Assembly: GCF_029203305.1 (NCBI RefSeq)
Contig: NC_089464.1
Coordinates: 806,001 to 870,000, forward strand
Direction of reading: 5' to 3'
Source of the DNA: Yamadazyma tenuis
Taxonomy: Eukaryota > Ascomycota > Pichiomycetes > Serinales > Debaryomycetaceae
Length of the DNA stretch: 64,000 nucleotides
Below, one piece after another: positions 48,942-59,314 of this stretch; within the stretch, counting starts at the first letter, position 1, and every line of letters starts with the position of its first letter. The notes under the pieces are model-generated. The model did no database searches. It worked only from the letters and a program-made list of their open reading frames with translations, and was not told the DNA's origin. Both the position numbers and the translations under genes were made by a program.

Positions 48942-51938
48942 ATGCCTCCAAAGATTGAAGAAGTGTCCGGGAAGTCACTGACAAGGAAGCATAATCCGTT
49001 TGAGCCCAAGCCAAAAAAGACAACCATACGAAGGGATGCAAAGGAAATATATGGGGCTGATGGAAAGAGGAAGGGCCTTCACAAACCTCAGTACACTAAA
49101 GGATCTCCCTTGGATAAGCTGTTTTCACTATTGGAAGATGTGTTACAAGGAACTTTAGATGATATAACGCTATCAGTGCTAGCCGAAAGACTTAAAATTC
49201 ACTCAGAAGATGAATTTGACGTTCGGTATTCAGTCATTTCAAGGCTACTTGATTTCCTATTACAAATCCAAGAACAGTCAGGGAAAGAGAATCAACCAGA
49301 CAAAAATCTCATAAACATATCTCTTCATGATATCAAGACATTTAGCAAGCTTGTGAACATGATCATTATCCATGGCGTTTACCCTGGCTTAGCCACATTC
49401 AAAGTTGGTATCCCCTTGGCAAAGCGTAGGCTCAATGAGTTCTCGAAGACTAAAAAGCCCATAAAAGTTGAACGGATCCCTTCAAATACCACAGCAAAGA
49501 CGTACACTGAAAGATTTGGAAAAGAAGAGAAATTGCTTAATCTACTCTATTCTAAGTTCAAAAGCTTGTTTGAGAAGGAAGGCGATGTAAGGGACTTATT
49601 GACAAAGGGAACTGGATACTCAGATTTCCTTACTATTTCAATCACCCTAATAACTTGTCCATACTTCAACAACAACAAAAAGGCATTGGTAGAAGAGTTT
49701 GAGAGTTTGGTGGTTCAACTACCGGGGACTTATGAATTGTTCCAAACTTATTCTTTGCTATTATCTACTCCATCGCCTGCTTATTTTAAGCAATTTGTCA
49801 TGAAAAAACTACAGACTTTGCACTATGATGCTCCTAAGAAGGATGGAGTACTTACTTTAGTTGAGTTTGTACTTGGTTTACGTGAAAATGAAGATGTTAG
49901 TGTTGAAAGGTTTGACCATGTGGCCAATGTCATATTGGCCAAACCGAAACACATATCTACCGTGCACTACTTTACTAGTATTGGAAATCAATTATACGAT
50001 ATTCTTGTTAATATCAACCGTCCTCATGTGACTAGTTGTATTGGACATGTTTTGGAAATGCTATGGGTAAGAAACAAGCTTGTGGTCAATGACTTCTTCC
50101 TCAAGAGGCTCTGGGACAATTTGAATCCTACAATTGAGGACAAACCAGACGATGGAGTACTCGTTTCAGAGAAGGATTTCAACAACGCTATCAATGTCCT
50201 TATTTCATTGACAAAAAAGTCCTTATCACCTGACTTTTCCCAGTATGTCTTTAACCCGATCCTATTACCTCTATGGAGATACTTTGTATTTGTCTTCGAG
50301 TCTAAGAAGTCATACGAAGTTCTACTTAATATTTTGGTGGGGTACTTTGTGACAACTGGTCAGTCTGATGACATTAATAAAGATATTTATGGGTTGGATA
50401 CGATCTCCAAGAATTTATTGTTCAGTACCGAAGACTGGGAATTTATGTGGGGTCCAAACAACTTGCCTCAGATTACAAAGAGCAAATTTGTCCTACAAGA
50501 GGACAGGGACAAGAAGATGGTTAATTTTTTCTCCGATTTGGACACTGGGAGTGAAGCATACATTGAACTTCTAAAAAACTTGGATGACGCTCTTGTTTCA
50601 AAGGTATTCAAAACCTTGTTACGCAGATGGCTTAAACTTGGAAATAATAAAGACGTTTTGGATAGCCAAGGACACAATCCGTTTATTGTTTTAGTCGATT
50701 TGAGGTTAATTGAGTCTATTGGAAGCCAGTTCAAAGAAGACATTGCCAAAACTCCAATAGACATGCTTCAAATCGTTGATGAGTTTTTATCAGCCCAGAA
50801 AAATACCAACTCCAGGGGTAGAAATGACTTGAATATAGTGAAAGACTCTGATGATGAGGACTCTGACGATGAAGAGAATTTTGATAGTGATGTCAATTCT
50901 GAAGCAATGCCAATATTGTTTCAATTATTGTCAGCTATCCTCACGGACGTATCTGAAGACGACATCACAGAAAATTGTAAAGTTTTATTGAAGAAGGTTC
51001 TTTCAAGTCTCAAAGTATTGAGCAAGCATAGTAACCCCACTATTGTTCTGAGCTTGAATACTATCAAGGCTTTGGCTTCCAGAATAAGCTCTATGCTCGC
51101 AGGTGATACTCCTGTTACATCTGAGAAGGATTTACACAGGAGAACTCTTGAAAGGGCAATAACTAGCTTAAATGACCCACTTGTACCTATACGAGCACAT
51201 GGGTTGTATTTATTAAGAGAGTTAATTGAAGTCAAAAGTGATGTGATCTCGCTTGACTTTGTGATAAACCTTCATTTGATTCAATTGAAAGACCCAGAGC
51301 CATTCATCTACCTTAATGTCATTAAAGGTCTTGAGAGCTTGATAAATTTGGGCAAGCTTCCAGTTATACAAATCCTTGTAGGTGTCTACACAAATGAAGC
51401 TGGTAACAATGATATTGATGAAAGGCTAAGAATAGGTGAAGTGTTACTTAGGTTCATTCAATCTTCCAACCAGCTATTTGCTGGAGAAATTGCGGAGACT
51501 ATTGTGAGCGCAACTGTGTCGATGATCAGAAGGAGCGAAAGTGGGCCCAAGAACCAAGATAATAGAATCAGAATGTCTTCTATGTCTTTATTGGGAGTCT
51601 GTTGCAAAGTTAATCCCTTGGGTATTTTGTACCAATTATCTGATATCTTGGATTGTGCCATTGGTATATTGACCTTGGAAACCGGAAAAGATCAAGCCAT
51701 CATGAGAAGGTCAGCAGTTGTTTTGATACATGATCTTATACTTGGAACTTCCGATACTGAAGAAGTTCCTTTCCCAGAAGAGTACAGAGAGAAGGTTTTA
51801 AATACCTTAAGGTATATTTTGGAAACCGACGAAGACTTATTAACCAGAGAACAAGCACAAAGTGTTCTTGATGATATCGAAGAGTTGGTGCAACTCGCTT
51901 ATCAAGAAGCTAGAGATAAAATGGCTTCATCAAATTGA
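48942..51938 (+). CDS. RTP1: RNA polymerase II assembly/import factor Rtp1 (TANGO6 family)
   Basis: 998 residues (S. cerevisiae Rtp1, YMR185W, about 980). HEAT/ARM-like helical protein that helps nuclear import of RNA polymerase II. The RTP1 C1 domain is near 740-870 (SLNDPLVPIRAHGLYLLRELIE, LIQLKDPEPFIYLNVIKGLESL) and the C2 domain near 900-950 (RRSAVVLIHDLILG). An acidic insert (DSDDEDSDDEENFDSD) lies near 630-645. The N-terminal third is less conserved. Four in-frame CTG codons were noticed, consistent with a lowly expressed gene. Confidence 0.87.
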   Translation: MPPKIEEVSGKSLTRKHNPFEPKPKKTTIRRDAKEIYGADGKRKGLHKPQYTKGSPLDKLFSLLEDVLQGTLDDITLSVLAERLKIHSEDEFDVRYSVISRLLDFLLQIQEQSGKENQPDKNLINISLHDIKTFSKLVNMIIIHGVYPGLATFKVGIPLAKRRLNEFSKTKKPIKVERIPSNTTAKTYTERFGKEEKLLNLLYSKFKSLFEKEGDVRDLLTKGTGYSDFLTISITLITCPYFNNNKKALVEEFESLVVQLPGTYELFQTYSLLLSTPSPAYFKQFVMKKLQTLHYDAPKKDGVLTLVEFVLGLRENEDVSVERFDHVANVILAKPKHISTVHYFTSIGNQLYDILVNINRPHVTSCIGHVLEMLWVRNKLVVNDFFLKRLWDNLNPTIEDKPDDGVLVSEKDFNNAINVLISLTKKSLSPDFSQYVFNPILLPLWRYFVFVFESKKSYEVLLNILVGYFVTTGQSDDINKDIYGLDTISKNLLFSTEDWEFMWGPNNLPQITKSKFVLQEDRDKKMVNFFSDLDTGSEAYIELLKNLDDALVSKVFKTLLRRWLKLGNNKDVLDSQGHNPFIVLVDLRLIESIGSQFKEDIAKTPIDMLQIVDEFLSAQKNTNSRGRNDLNIVKDSDDEDSDDEENFDSDVNSEAMPILFQLLSAILTDVSEDDITENCKVLLKKVLSSLKVLSKHSNPTIVLSLNTIKALASRISSMLAGDTPVTSEKDLHRRTLERAITSLNDPLVPIRAHGLYLLRELIEVKSDVISLDFVINLHLIQLKDPEPFIYLNVIKGLESLINLGKLPVIQILVGVYTNEAGNNDIDERLRIGEVLLRFIQSSNQLFAGEIAETIVSATVSMIRRSESGPKNQDNRIRMSSMSLLGVCCKVNPLGILYQLSDILDCAIGILTLETGKDQAIMRRSAVVLIHDLILGTSDTEEVPFPEEYREKVLNTLRYILETDEDLLTREQAQSVLDDIEELVQLAYQEARDKMASSN

Positions 51939-52010
51939 CAGCTTTTATAATTACCCTATATATCAATTAATATAAACAAGACAAATACCAGTTAGAATAA
52001 TTTATTTTGC

Positions 52011-54122
52011 TCAATCAACTTCTTCCATGTTGGACTCGACAGCTTCCTCGGTGGTAGCAGTAGTAGTAGTCGCAATTTCTGCTTCAGGTTCATCTTCGTC
52101 AATGTTCAAACCCAAAGAGATCAATCTGTTGATTCTAGCAGCGAACGAAGCTGGTTCTTCCAAAGAGAAACCAGAGGTCAACAAAGCGGTTTCGTACAAC
52201 AAGGTAGTCAAATCCTTGACAGTCTTATCTTCGGCACCGTCGGTTTCAACCTTCTTCTTCAATTCCCTGATGATTGAAGATCTTGGAGAAATTTCAAAGG
52301 TCTTCTTGGAAGACATGTAAGAAGACATAGAAGTGTCTCTCAAAGCTTGAGCCTTCATGATTCTTTCCATGTTAGCAGACCAACCGAATTGACCAGTTCT
52401 GATAGCAGCTGGAGCATCAACCAATTTGTGGGAGATGACAACCTTTTCGACGAGGTCACCCAAGACGTCTTTCAAAGCCTTGGTTAATGGCTCAAATTCC
52501 TTGATTTCTTCTTCTCTAGCCTTCTTTTCTTCTTCGGTTTCTTCTAATTCGAAATCCTTGGTAATGTCTACCAATTTCTTGTCTTCGAATTCCTTTAATT
52601 GAGTCATGGCGTATTCATCAATTGGGTCAACCAAGAACAAGACTTCAAAGTCTTTAGCTTTTAAGGCTTCCAAGAATGGAGATTTTTCTACAGCCTTGAT
52701 GGTTTCTCCAGTGATGTAGTAGATGTTCTTTTGGTGTTCTGGCATTCTGGTGACGTAGTCAGTCAAAGAGGTCAATTCTTCAGCAGACTTGGTGGAGTTG
52801 TATCTCAATAATTTAGACAAAGCAGCTCTGTTTTGTTGGTCCTCGTGGATACCCAACTTAATGTTCTTAGAGAAAGCACTGTAGAATTTGTCAAATTGTT
52901 CAGAGTCTTCAGCAATTTCATTGAAGGTCTCGATCAATTTCTTGACGATGTTCTTCTTGATGACCTTCAAAATCTTATTCTGTTGCAAGACTTCTCTGGA
53001 CAAGTTCAATGGCAAATCTTCAGAGTCGACAACACCCTTAACAAAGCTCAACCATTCTGGAATAAAGTCTTCAGCTTCATCAGTGATGAAAACACGTCTA
53101 ACATACAATTTAATGTTGTTCTTCTTCTTTTTGGTTTCGAAAGCATCAAAAGGAGGTCTCTTGGGAATGAACAAGATAGCCTTGAATTCCAATTGACCTT
53201 CAACAGAAAAGTGCTTGACAGCCAAAGGGTCTTCCCAGTCATTGGAAATAGACTTGTAGAAGGCATTGTATTCGTCTTGAGTGACTTCAGATGGGGTTCT
53301 GGTCCACAAAGGCTTGGTCTTGTTCAACTCTTCAGTTTCAGTAACGGTCTCCTTGATGGTCTTTGTCTTTTCTTCCTTCTTTTCACTTTCATCTTCAACT
53401 TCTTCCAACTTTGGTTGCTTGTCATCTCCTTCCTTGACTTCTTCTTCTTCGGCATCTTCATCTTTAACTTCCTTCTCGACTTCCTTGGTGACCACCAATT
53501 GGATTGGGTATGAAACAAATTCAGAGTGTCTCTTGACAACTTCCTTAATTCTCTTTTCTTCCAAGTAATCCAATTGGTCATCCTTCAAAAATAATCTAAT
53601 GACAGTACCTCTGGTTAATCTTTCATGCGAGTCATCTTCGGTGACGGTAAACTTACCACCAGCGTTGGATTCCCAAATGTATTGTTCATCATCATTGTGC
53701 TTGGTAATGACTTGAACGTGATCAGCAACCAAGAACAAGGAGTAGAAACCAACACCGAATTGACCAATCATGGTGACATCAGCACCAGCGGAAAGAGCTT
53801 CCATAAAGGCCTTGGTACCAGACTTAGCAATAGTACCCAAGTTGTTGATTAAATCAGCCTTGGTCAAACCAATACCAGAATCTCTAATTTCCAAAACCTT
53901 TTCTTCAGGTCTTGGGGTGATTCTGATGAATAATTCAGGTTCAGATTCCAATTTAGATGGTTCCGAAAGAGCTTCATATCTGATTTTGTCCAAAGCATCA
54001 GAGGCGTTGGAGATCAATTCTCTCAAGAAAATTTCCTTGTTAGAATAGACAGTGTTGATGATCAAGGACATCAACTGAGTGATCTCAGCAGTGAACTCGT
54101 GGGTTTCAACTTTCGATGGCAT
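52011..54122 (-). CDS. HSP90: Cytosolic Hsp90 chaperone
   Basis: 703 residues. The N-terminal GHKL ATPase domain has [31 protein letters not shown] and [14 protein letters not shown] charged linker (about 215-260) separates it from the middle domain ([28 protein letters not shown] with the catalytic arginine region). The C-terminal dimerisation domain ends in MEEVD, which binds TPR co-chaperones and marks the cytosolic form (HSP82/HSC82 of S. cerevisiae, HSP90 of C. albicans). Its upstream region is only 204 bases, up to the RAD14 stop, and carries a heat-shock element and TATA box. Confidence 0.97.
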   Translation of the reverse strand: MPSKVETHEFTAEITQLMSLIINTVYSNKEIFLRELISNASDALDKIRYEALSEPSKLESEPELFIRITPRPEEKVLEIRDSGIGLTKADLINNLGTIAKSGTKAFMEALSAGADVTMIGQFGVGFYSLFLVADHVQVITKHNDDEQYIWESNAGGKFTVTEDDSHERLTRGTVIRLFLKDDQLDYLEEKRIKEVVKRHSEFVSYPIQLVVTKEVEKEVKDEDAEEEEVKEGDDKQPKLEEVEDESEKKEEKTKTIKETVTETEELNKTKPLWTRTPSEVTQDEYNAFYKSISNDWEDPLAVKHFSVEGQLEFKAILFIPKRPPFDAFETKKKKNNIKLYVRRVFITDEAEDFIPEWLSFVKGVVDSEDLPLNLSREVLQQNKILKVIKKNIVKKLIETFNEIAEDSEQFDKFYSAFSKNIKLGIHEDQQNRAALSKLLRYNSTKSAEELTSLTDYVTRMPEHQKNIYYITGETIKAVEKSPFLEALKAKDFEVLFLVDPIDEYAMTQLKEFEDKKLVDITKDFELEETEEEKKAREEEIKEFEPLTKALKDVLGDLVEKVVISHKLVDAPAAIRTGQFGWSANMERIMKAQALRDTSMSSYMSSKKTFEISPRSSIIRELKKKVETDGAEDKTVKDLTTLLYETALLTSGFSLEEPASFAARINRLISLGLNIDEDEPEAEIATTTTATTEEAVESNMEEVD

Positions 54123-54198
54123 CTTCTGGGGTGGCGAATATACAAAATGCTTGAGCAGTAAAAGTACCTGTAAGTTAAGTCAGGAAAACTGTTTCGCA

Positions 54199-54205
54199 TT
54201 TTATA
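54199..54205 (-). promoter_or_regulatory. TATA box of HSP90
   Basis: TATAAAA on the minus strand, about 77 bases upstream of the ATG. Confidence 0.55.
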
Positions 54206-54237
54206 TTTCCACCAAATTAGCTGCAAATTCGTCGAGC

Positions 54238-54255
54238 GAATGTGGCAGAATTTTC
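54238..54255. promoter_or_regulatory. Gapped heat-shock element at HSP90
   Basis: GAA at 54238, GAA at 54248 and TTC at 54253 lie on the five-base register of an Hsf1 site, with the unit at 54243 missing. That is a gap-type HSE, 116-133 bases before the ATG. Other GAA/TTC triplets occur nearby out of register. Confidence 0.5.
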
Positions 54256-54326
54256 CATCAACTTCTATTTGGGTAGCGCACTCATTAGCTGATTCTGAGA
54301 CAAATAAGTCGTTACGTGCATTACTA

Positions 54327-55522
54327 TTACAATTTAACTTCTTCAACTTCTATACCACAATCAATACATCTCTTCTTGACAAAGTTCATATCATCTTTAA
54401 CAAAGGGAATTGGCTGGGCCCAATCGTGTACGTGTTTATCGTTAAGGGACTTACCGTTTCTAAGCTTTGTAGTATATTCTTCAGCTCTAGTTTTGCGTCT
54501 CATTTCTTTCAATTTGTCCTTGTACTTCTTGTCCTTTCGTTTGAGCCGCATCTCTTCTCTTCTTTCCCATTCTTTATCGAGATTTTCCAATGAACCCCAC
54601 TTTTTCACAGCGAATTCTTCTACTTGAAGCCGAAGAAACAACTGCATCCGTGAGTATCCGTGGGGATTAGGTTTTTCGATACGTGGAAGAAGATTAATAT
54701 CTTGCAACTCGGGTTCGGTGAGAAGATAATCTTCTTTGCACTCAGTCTTGGTCAAGAGCGAGTATTTTTCAGGCTTTTCTTTGGCACAACGGCGGCATAC
54801 ACGCGTTTGCTTGAAGTTCGAATAGTAGTTTGGATCGATTTCTAAAGATTCACACTCAACACACTTTGGTGCAGATGCAATGTCAAGCGGAGGAGCAAGA
54901 TCATGAACAATGAGTTCACGTTTTTGTCGTTCTTTCCAATCCTCCAAAGATTGGTTTATTAGGGCATCCTCATCACCCGAAGGATCGTCCATGAATCCTC
55001 CGTGGGTATCTTTCATGGTAGAGAAGTCGTAGTCAATATAGTCCCTTTTACGGTTCATGGGCTTGATGACTTCCAGTTTCTTTTTGGCCTGTTCCTGTTG
55101 CACAAGAGCATCTGGAACCGGTAGCGTTGGAATAGTATGGTCTGTGGCATCGCGGTGGTTTTTTTGTAGATTCTCTCGGATTTCTAATGCTTTTTTGCGG
55201 TTTTGTTCAATGCGCTTTCGCTGTTCAGGAGTCAACTCGACTTTCTGCTTCTTCTGCAGTAGGTCTATTGTACTTCCTGTCGTCTGATTATGCGTGTCAA
55301 CCAGTATTGAGTTGCCAGAATCCGCTACAATGGTAGGATCTATCAGGGACACCACGGTTTGATCGCGCAATCCCTTTTTCTGAAGGCGTTCCAAAGCTCT
55401 TCTTCTGTTGGCTTCCTAAACACGGTTAGTACAGTTCAGCCATGAATAAAGTCAACTATGTGTGATATACATACTATTCGTTGTCGCTGGGCATCCGATA
55501 ACGTTCCTTTCACAAAAGACAT
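54327..55522 (-). CDS. RAD14: DNA damage recognition protein Rad14 (XPA), spliced
   Basis: Exons are 55475-55522 and 54327-55415, giving 378 residues starting MSFVKGTLSDAQRQRIEANR. Rad14 is the XPA protein of nucleotide excision repair. Zinc-finger cysteines are 201, 204, 223 and 226 (CVEC, CRRC), followed by LLTKTECKEDYLLTEPEL and KPNPHGYSRMQLFLR of the DNA-binding domain. A C-terminal CIDCG element ends EEVEVKL-like (CGIEVEEVKL). The N-terminal basic helix is present twice: SDAQRQRIEANRRRALERL and TPEQRKRIEQNRKKALEIR. S. cerevisiae RAD14 also has a 5' intron, as I recall. Confidence 0.95.
55416..55474 (-). other. RAD14 intron
   Basis: Minus strand: GTATGT donor, TACTAAC at 55425-55431, acceptor TTTAG ending at 55416. 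Length 59, phase 0, between codons 16 and 17. Splicing joins RQRI to EANRRRA, matching the conserved Rad14 N-terminal helix. Confidence 0.92.
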
Positions 55523-56046
55523 CAGCAACACTAGTCACATAAAATTCGCAAAATCAAAATCAGTTCGCGAATAATTGCGATGGTCTAAATTTGCAGTCAA
55601 TCTAATTGTGGTAGTTTTGCCACAAAATAGAACGATCTGTAACTGGATATCGAAAGCTGTATAGTAACAGGTTGCAAGAGAGATTATATAAGCCACAAAA
55701 TGCTTCGTTAAAGTTTGATTTAGGGCAGAAAATTAACGCGACATTACCGAAGCCGAATGTGGAAGTGTTAAGCTTTGATTGCAAATCTCATGTGACTAGC
55801 ATTGTGGTGATAACAGCATCTTAGCATAAAAAGGCGGCCGGTTTTGAAATGAACCCTGTGTTTTTATTGCAGTTACTACCAATTAACTGTGTCGCATTTA
55901 TGCCACCACAATTTTAAAGTTCCAGTCTAGTTTTGCAATATAGTTTTGCAATATTGCACAATCGCAAGAACACACATGAACACTGAAAGAACAAGAATTA
56001 TAAAAGAAAGTAAATTTGCTCATAATGATTCAGGTCTACAACAAAT
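55523..56046. other. Divergent promoter region RAD14/SOA1-like
   Basis: 524 AT-rich bases. It contains a tandem 13-mer and palindrome (55928-55958, listed separately) and a TATAAAA at 55999-56005, about 45 bases before the transporter ATG. Confidence 0.55.
55928..55958. repeat. Tandem 13-mer and 12-base palindrome
   Basis: TAGTTTTGCAATA occurs twice head to tail (55928-55940, 55941-55953). The second copy runs into the perfect palindrome TGCAATATTGCA (55947-55958). The position, about 90-120 bases before the transporter start, suits a regulator binding site. No factor is assigned. Confidence 0.6.
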
Positions 56047-57720
56047 ATGACTAGTTCCCATTCTATTGAAGTCTTGGAAACAGACCTAAATAGTGGTCGG
56101 ATTCTGTTGCAAGATAGTAAGGAAGACCCCAAGTCTACAGTGCAGGTGTCAATTCTCTCTGACACCTCAGAGGAAACTGTAACCGAAACAAACCCGTTTG
56201 CTGATCCTAAGGTGGCTGAACATTACAGAGGTATATACGAAAAGTCAAACTATGAGTGTAAAGATGTGTTTGATCCGGACTATAAATGGACTCCTGAAGA
56301 AGAGAAGAAGTTGGTCAGGAAGTTGGATTATAGAGTTGCGTTGACATCTTGTATATTGTTTGTCGCTTTGCAAACAGACAGAGGTAACTTGGCCCAGGCC
56401 GTTGCCGATAATTTACTTGTTGATTTGGGATTGACCAGATCTGACTATAACTTGGGAAACACCTTGTTTTTGGTGTCTTTCTTATTGGCCGAGATCCCCA
56501 TGTCGTTGGCATCCAAGAAGCTTGGGCCCGATGTGTTCATCCCATGGCAAATTATTGGGTTCAGTGTAATTGCGGCTTGTCAGTTCTGGATGACAAACAA
56601 GGCTGGTTTCCTTGCTTGTAGAGTTCTTTTGGGATGGATTGAAGGTTCGTTGGTGGCAGATTTGGTACTTTGGCTTTCCTATTTCTACAAGTCGAAGGAG
56701 TTAACGATTCGGTTATCGTGGTTTTGGACTACCTTGTCGCTTGTGACTATATTCACCTCATTATTGGCCTTTGGTATCTTGAGAATGAGAGGTGTGCACG
56801 GTTATGCGGGTTGGAGATGGTTGTTTTTGATTGAAGGAATCTTCACGTTTCTTATAGGTATAGCCGGCTTTTACTTGATGGTACCATCTGCCGTAGAAAC
56901 CAAGAACCGGTTTCACCCCAAGGGTTGGTTCACCGACCATGAAATCAAAATTGTCGTGAATAGAGTATTGAGAGATGATCCTTCTAAAGGGGACATGAAC
57001 AACAGACAAGCTGTTGACTGGAAGGGCCTTTGGATGTCGTTGACGGATTATGATGTGTGGCCTATCTATCTCATTGGACTCTTTGCTTATGCCAGTTTAA
57101 ACACAACCGGACCTTACTTGACGTTGACTCTCAAGCAGGTTGGATTTTCTACCTTCAACGTCAACGTCTTGACGATTCCTGCAAATGTGATTCACATTAT
57201 TGTTTTGCTCATTATAACCTGGGCCAGTGAAAAGGTTAATCTGAGATCATTATTCGCATTGATCTTGCCGCTTTGGAACTTGCCTATTTTGGCAGCTATG
57301 ACCTGGTGGAAAGGTACAAATATCAATGTTTGGGGTACTTGGACGTTGTATACCATATTGGCGGGTCAGCCGTATATCCATGCCATTTGTGTTTCATGGG
57401 CCTCCAGAAACGCAAACAGTATTCGGACCAGATCAATTGCCGCAGCCATTTACAATATGTTTGTGCAATTGGGAAGTATCTACTCCAATAATATCTACAA
57501 GGCTGACGATTACCCCCTTTACAAGAATGGTAACAGGACCTTATTCATCATAACGCTTGTGTTGGTGCCCCTCTTTTTGCTTGTGAGACAATACTACATT
57601 GCGAGAAACAATTACAAGTCAAAGAAATGGAATGCTATGACGCCCGATGAGCAGCATGAATACATTCAGAAAAATGCTCATCTCGGTAATAAAAGATTGG
57701 ACTTTCAATTCGTTTACTGA
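56047..57720 (+). CDS. MFS anion:cation symporter, Soa1/Dal5-like
   Basis: 557 residues, about twelve membrane spans. The N-terminal cytosolic part has FADPKVAEHYRGIYEKSNYECKDVFDP and WTPEEEKKLVRKLDYRV, close to Soa1 (YIL166C), a sulfonate/sulfate/thiosulfate transporter of the Dal5 allantoate permease family. Later signatures are DRGNLAQAVADNLLVDLGL, DYNLGNTLFLVSFLLAEIP and RGVHGYAGWRWLFLIEG. The family takes up organic anions in S. cerevisiae; the substrate here may be a sulfur compound but this is inference. TATA and a tandem repeat lie upstream. Confidence 0.88.
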   Translation: MTSSHSIEVLETDLNSGRILLQDSKEDPKSTVQVSILSDTSEETVTETNPFADPKVAEHYRGIYEKSNYECKDVFDPDYKWTPEEEKKLVRKLDYRVALTSCILFVALQTDRGNLAQAVADNLLVDLGLTRSDYNLGNTLFLVSFLLAEIPMSLASKKLGPDVFIPWQIIGFSVIAACQFWMTNKAGFLACRVLLGWIEGSLVADLVLWLSYFYKSKELTIRLSWFWTTLSLVTIFTSLLAFGILRMRGVHGYAGWRWLFLIEGIFTFLIGIAGFYLMVPSAVETKNRFHPKGWFTDHEIKIVVNRVLRDDPSKGDMNNRQAVDWKGLWMSLTDYDVWPIYLIGLFAYASLNTTGPYLTLTLKQVGFSTFNVNVLTIPANVIHIIVLLIITWASEKVNLRSLFALILPLWNLPILAAMTWWKGTNINVWGTWTLYTILAGQPYIHAICVSWASRNANSIRTRSIAAAIYNMFVQLGSIYSNNIYKADDYPLYKNGNRTLFIITLVLVPLFLLVRQYYIARNNYKSKKWNAMTPDEQHEYIQKNAHLGNKRLDFQFVY

Positions 57721-57837
57721 CCTCAAATGTGTAACAAAGATTGTGTTTATTTATTTATAGATAATAAATAGAGTTACTGTGTTCGTCATTAAATCATCAA
57801 TCATTACATCAAATCATCTTCATGAGAATCAGGAACG

Positions 57838-58728
57838 TCAATCTTTGTTTAAAATTTGGTGAGCAAAGTTTGGCAAAACAAACGATGCTTCGTGGATCTC
57901 CTTTGTGTAGTATTTCAAGTTCTTCGCTACAAACTCATCAGACCACTCGAATCTGACGGGCTTCTTGACATTGGCATTTTTGTCCTTGGAGCACACCATG
58001 AATCCAATGGATCCTGAAGGATAGGTTGGAATCAAGGTATAAGCATACTCAGCCACTGGGAAAATAGCCTGACAGTCCTTTTTCAATTGAGAGATGATTG
58101 GCATGTGGAGAAAGAGGTTTTCTGCCTGGGTGGAGATGACTCCCTTTTCAGTCAATGCGTCTTTCAAAAGTTCAAAGTATGGTTTTTGGAACAATGATTC
58201 AGCAGGTCCTTCAGGGTCGGAAGAGTCAGTGATAATAACATCGAATTGGTTCTTGTACTCGGCCAAGAACTTAAATCCGTCACCAATATGGACATGGACT
58301 CTTGGGTCAGCGTAAGACTTGGACATTTCTGGCAAGTACTTTTTCGAAACCTCGATAACTGCTTCATCGATGTCGCACAACCACGCTTCTTCGATGGATG
58401 AGTGTTTCAAAATTTCTCTCAAAACACCCCCGTCACCACCGCCAATGACCAAGGCCTTCTTGGGGTTTGGGTGAGAATTGATGGCTAAATGGGCAATCAT
58501 TTCCTGGTAGGCAAATTCGTCTCTTTCGGTAACTTGGATGCAGTTGTCCAAAACTAAGACATTACCGTAGTCAGTCGATTCAAATACTAAAACGTCTTGG
58601 TACTTGGATCTTTCGGCGTGCAAAACCTTTTTAACTCTCAAGGACATTGCCTGACCGGGCCACATAGTGTTGGAGATTTCGGCGAACCAGCCATCTTTGA
58701 TGGAAGGGTGTGTTAATTCTTGAGCCAT
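57838..58728 (-). CDS. SPE3: Spermidine synthase
   Basis: 296 residues from MAQELTH at 58728; the upstream 14 codons begin with TTG. It joins putrescine and decarboxylated S-adenosylmethionine to spermidine. Motifs: [31 protein letters not shown] with GGGDGG at 96-101, [18 protein letters not shown], and the catalytic [13 protein letters not shown]. The aminopropyltransferase family is clear. The Spe3 versus spermine synthase Spe4 choice follows length and motifs. Confidence 0.93.
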   Translation of the reverse strand: MAQELTHPSIKDGWFAEISNTMWPGQAMSLRVKKVLHAERSKYQDVLVFESTDYGNVLVLDNCIQVTERDEFAYQEMIAHLAINSHPNPKKALVIGGGDGGVLREILKHSSIEEAWLCDIDEAVIEVSKKYLPEMSKSYADPRVHVHIGDGFKFLAEYKNQFDVIITDSSDPEGPAESLFQKPYFELLKDALTEKGVISTQAENLFLHMPIISQLKKDCQAIFPVAEYAYTLIPTYPSGSIGFMVCSKDKNANVKKPVRFEWSDEFVAKNLKYYTKEIHEASFVLPNFAHQILNKD

Positions 58729-59177
58729 CTTGATTTTGAAGAAGTCAAAAAAAAATAATTTCCTCAGCAAAGATGAAAAATTTATACGAAAATTTTTATT
58801 TTGTATCTTAATTCAAGGTCCGAAATGGGAAGTTTCCGAACGGGCCGTTTTTTTATGTTAATATGCCAAGGAAACACTTGTTTGGTGGATTAGTACCATA
58901 CTACACGTGATTACGGTTATGGAGCCGTTATCCGGTGACTTTTGTTCTTGAGTGGTGGCTTATGGGAATTCATGTAGTTTTTGAGAATTGCAGCAACTCG
59001 AGATTTGCGGAAACGTTTTCAACGTGCATTGCGCACAGGGTTTTTTAGAAGTCTGAGAATTAAAACAAGAGTCTATATGACTTCAGGAGAAAACAAAAAG
59101 CTCAGATGTACAACAATAATCCCAACCCTGCCGATTATGCATACGTCTACTAGGTATTTCAAAAAAATCTAAATCTA
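58729..59177. other. Intergenic region SPE3 to tRNA-Ser
   Basis: 449 AT-rich bases between SPE3 (minus) and the tRNA. An AAAAAA tract precedes the tRNA. No gene was seen. Confidence 0.5.
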
Positions 59178-59259
59178 GGCAACTTGTCCGAGCGGTTAAG
59201 GAGAAAGACTTGAAATCTTTTGGGCTATGCCCGCGCAGGTTCGAGTCCTGCAGTTGTCG
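59178..59259 (+). tRNA. tRNA-Ser (anticodon UGA)
   Basis: 82 bases. The acceptor stem pairs GGCAACT (59178-59184) with AGTTGTC (59252-59258), discriminator G59259. Anticodon stem AAAGA/TCTTT encloses loop CTTGAAA, so the anticodon is UGA for UCA codons. A long variable arm (GGGC-TAT-GCCC) marks it as serine, and the T-arm has GGTTCGAGTCC. No intron. T-runs at 59264-59267 and 59270-59277 end Pol III transcription. This is not the CUG-decoding tRNA-Ser(CAG). Confidence 0.95.
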
Positions 59260-59269
59260 TGCATTTTAC

Positions 59270-59277
59270 TTTTTTTT
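59270..59277 (+). terminator. Pol III terminator of tRNA-Ser
   Basis: Run of eight T eleven bases after the tRNA, preceded by a run of four T at 59264-59267. Confidence 0.75.
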
Positions 59278-59314
59278 GTACCTGACCGCGATGTACAAAC
59301 TTCCTTAGGCATAC

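Noticed and set aside
52833..53513. 226-codon frame antisense to HSP90
   Set aside because: It lies wholly inside the conserved HSP90 frame; strong codon bias of the sense gene keeps the antisense frame open.
59178..59259. Whether this tRNA-Ser is the CUG-decoding tRNA of the CTG clade
   Set aside because: The anticodon is UGA, not CAG, so it decodes UCA.
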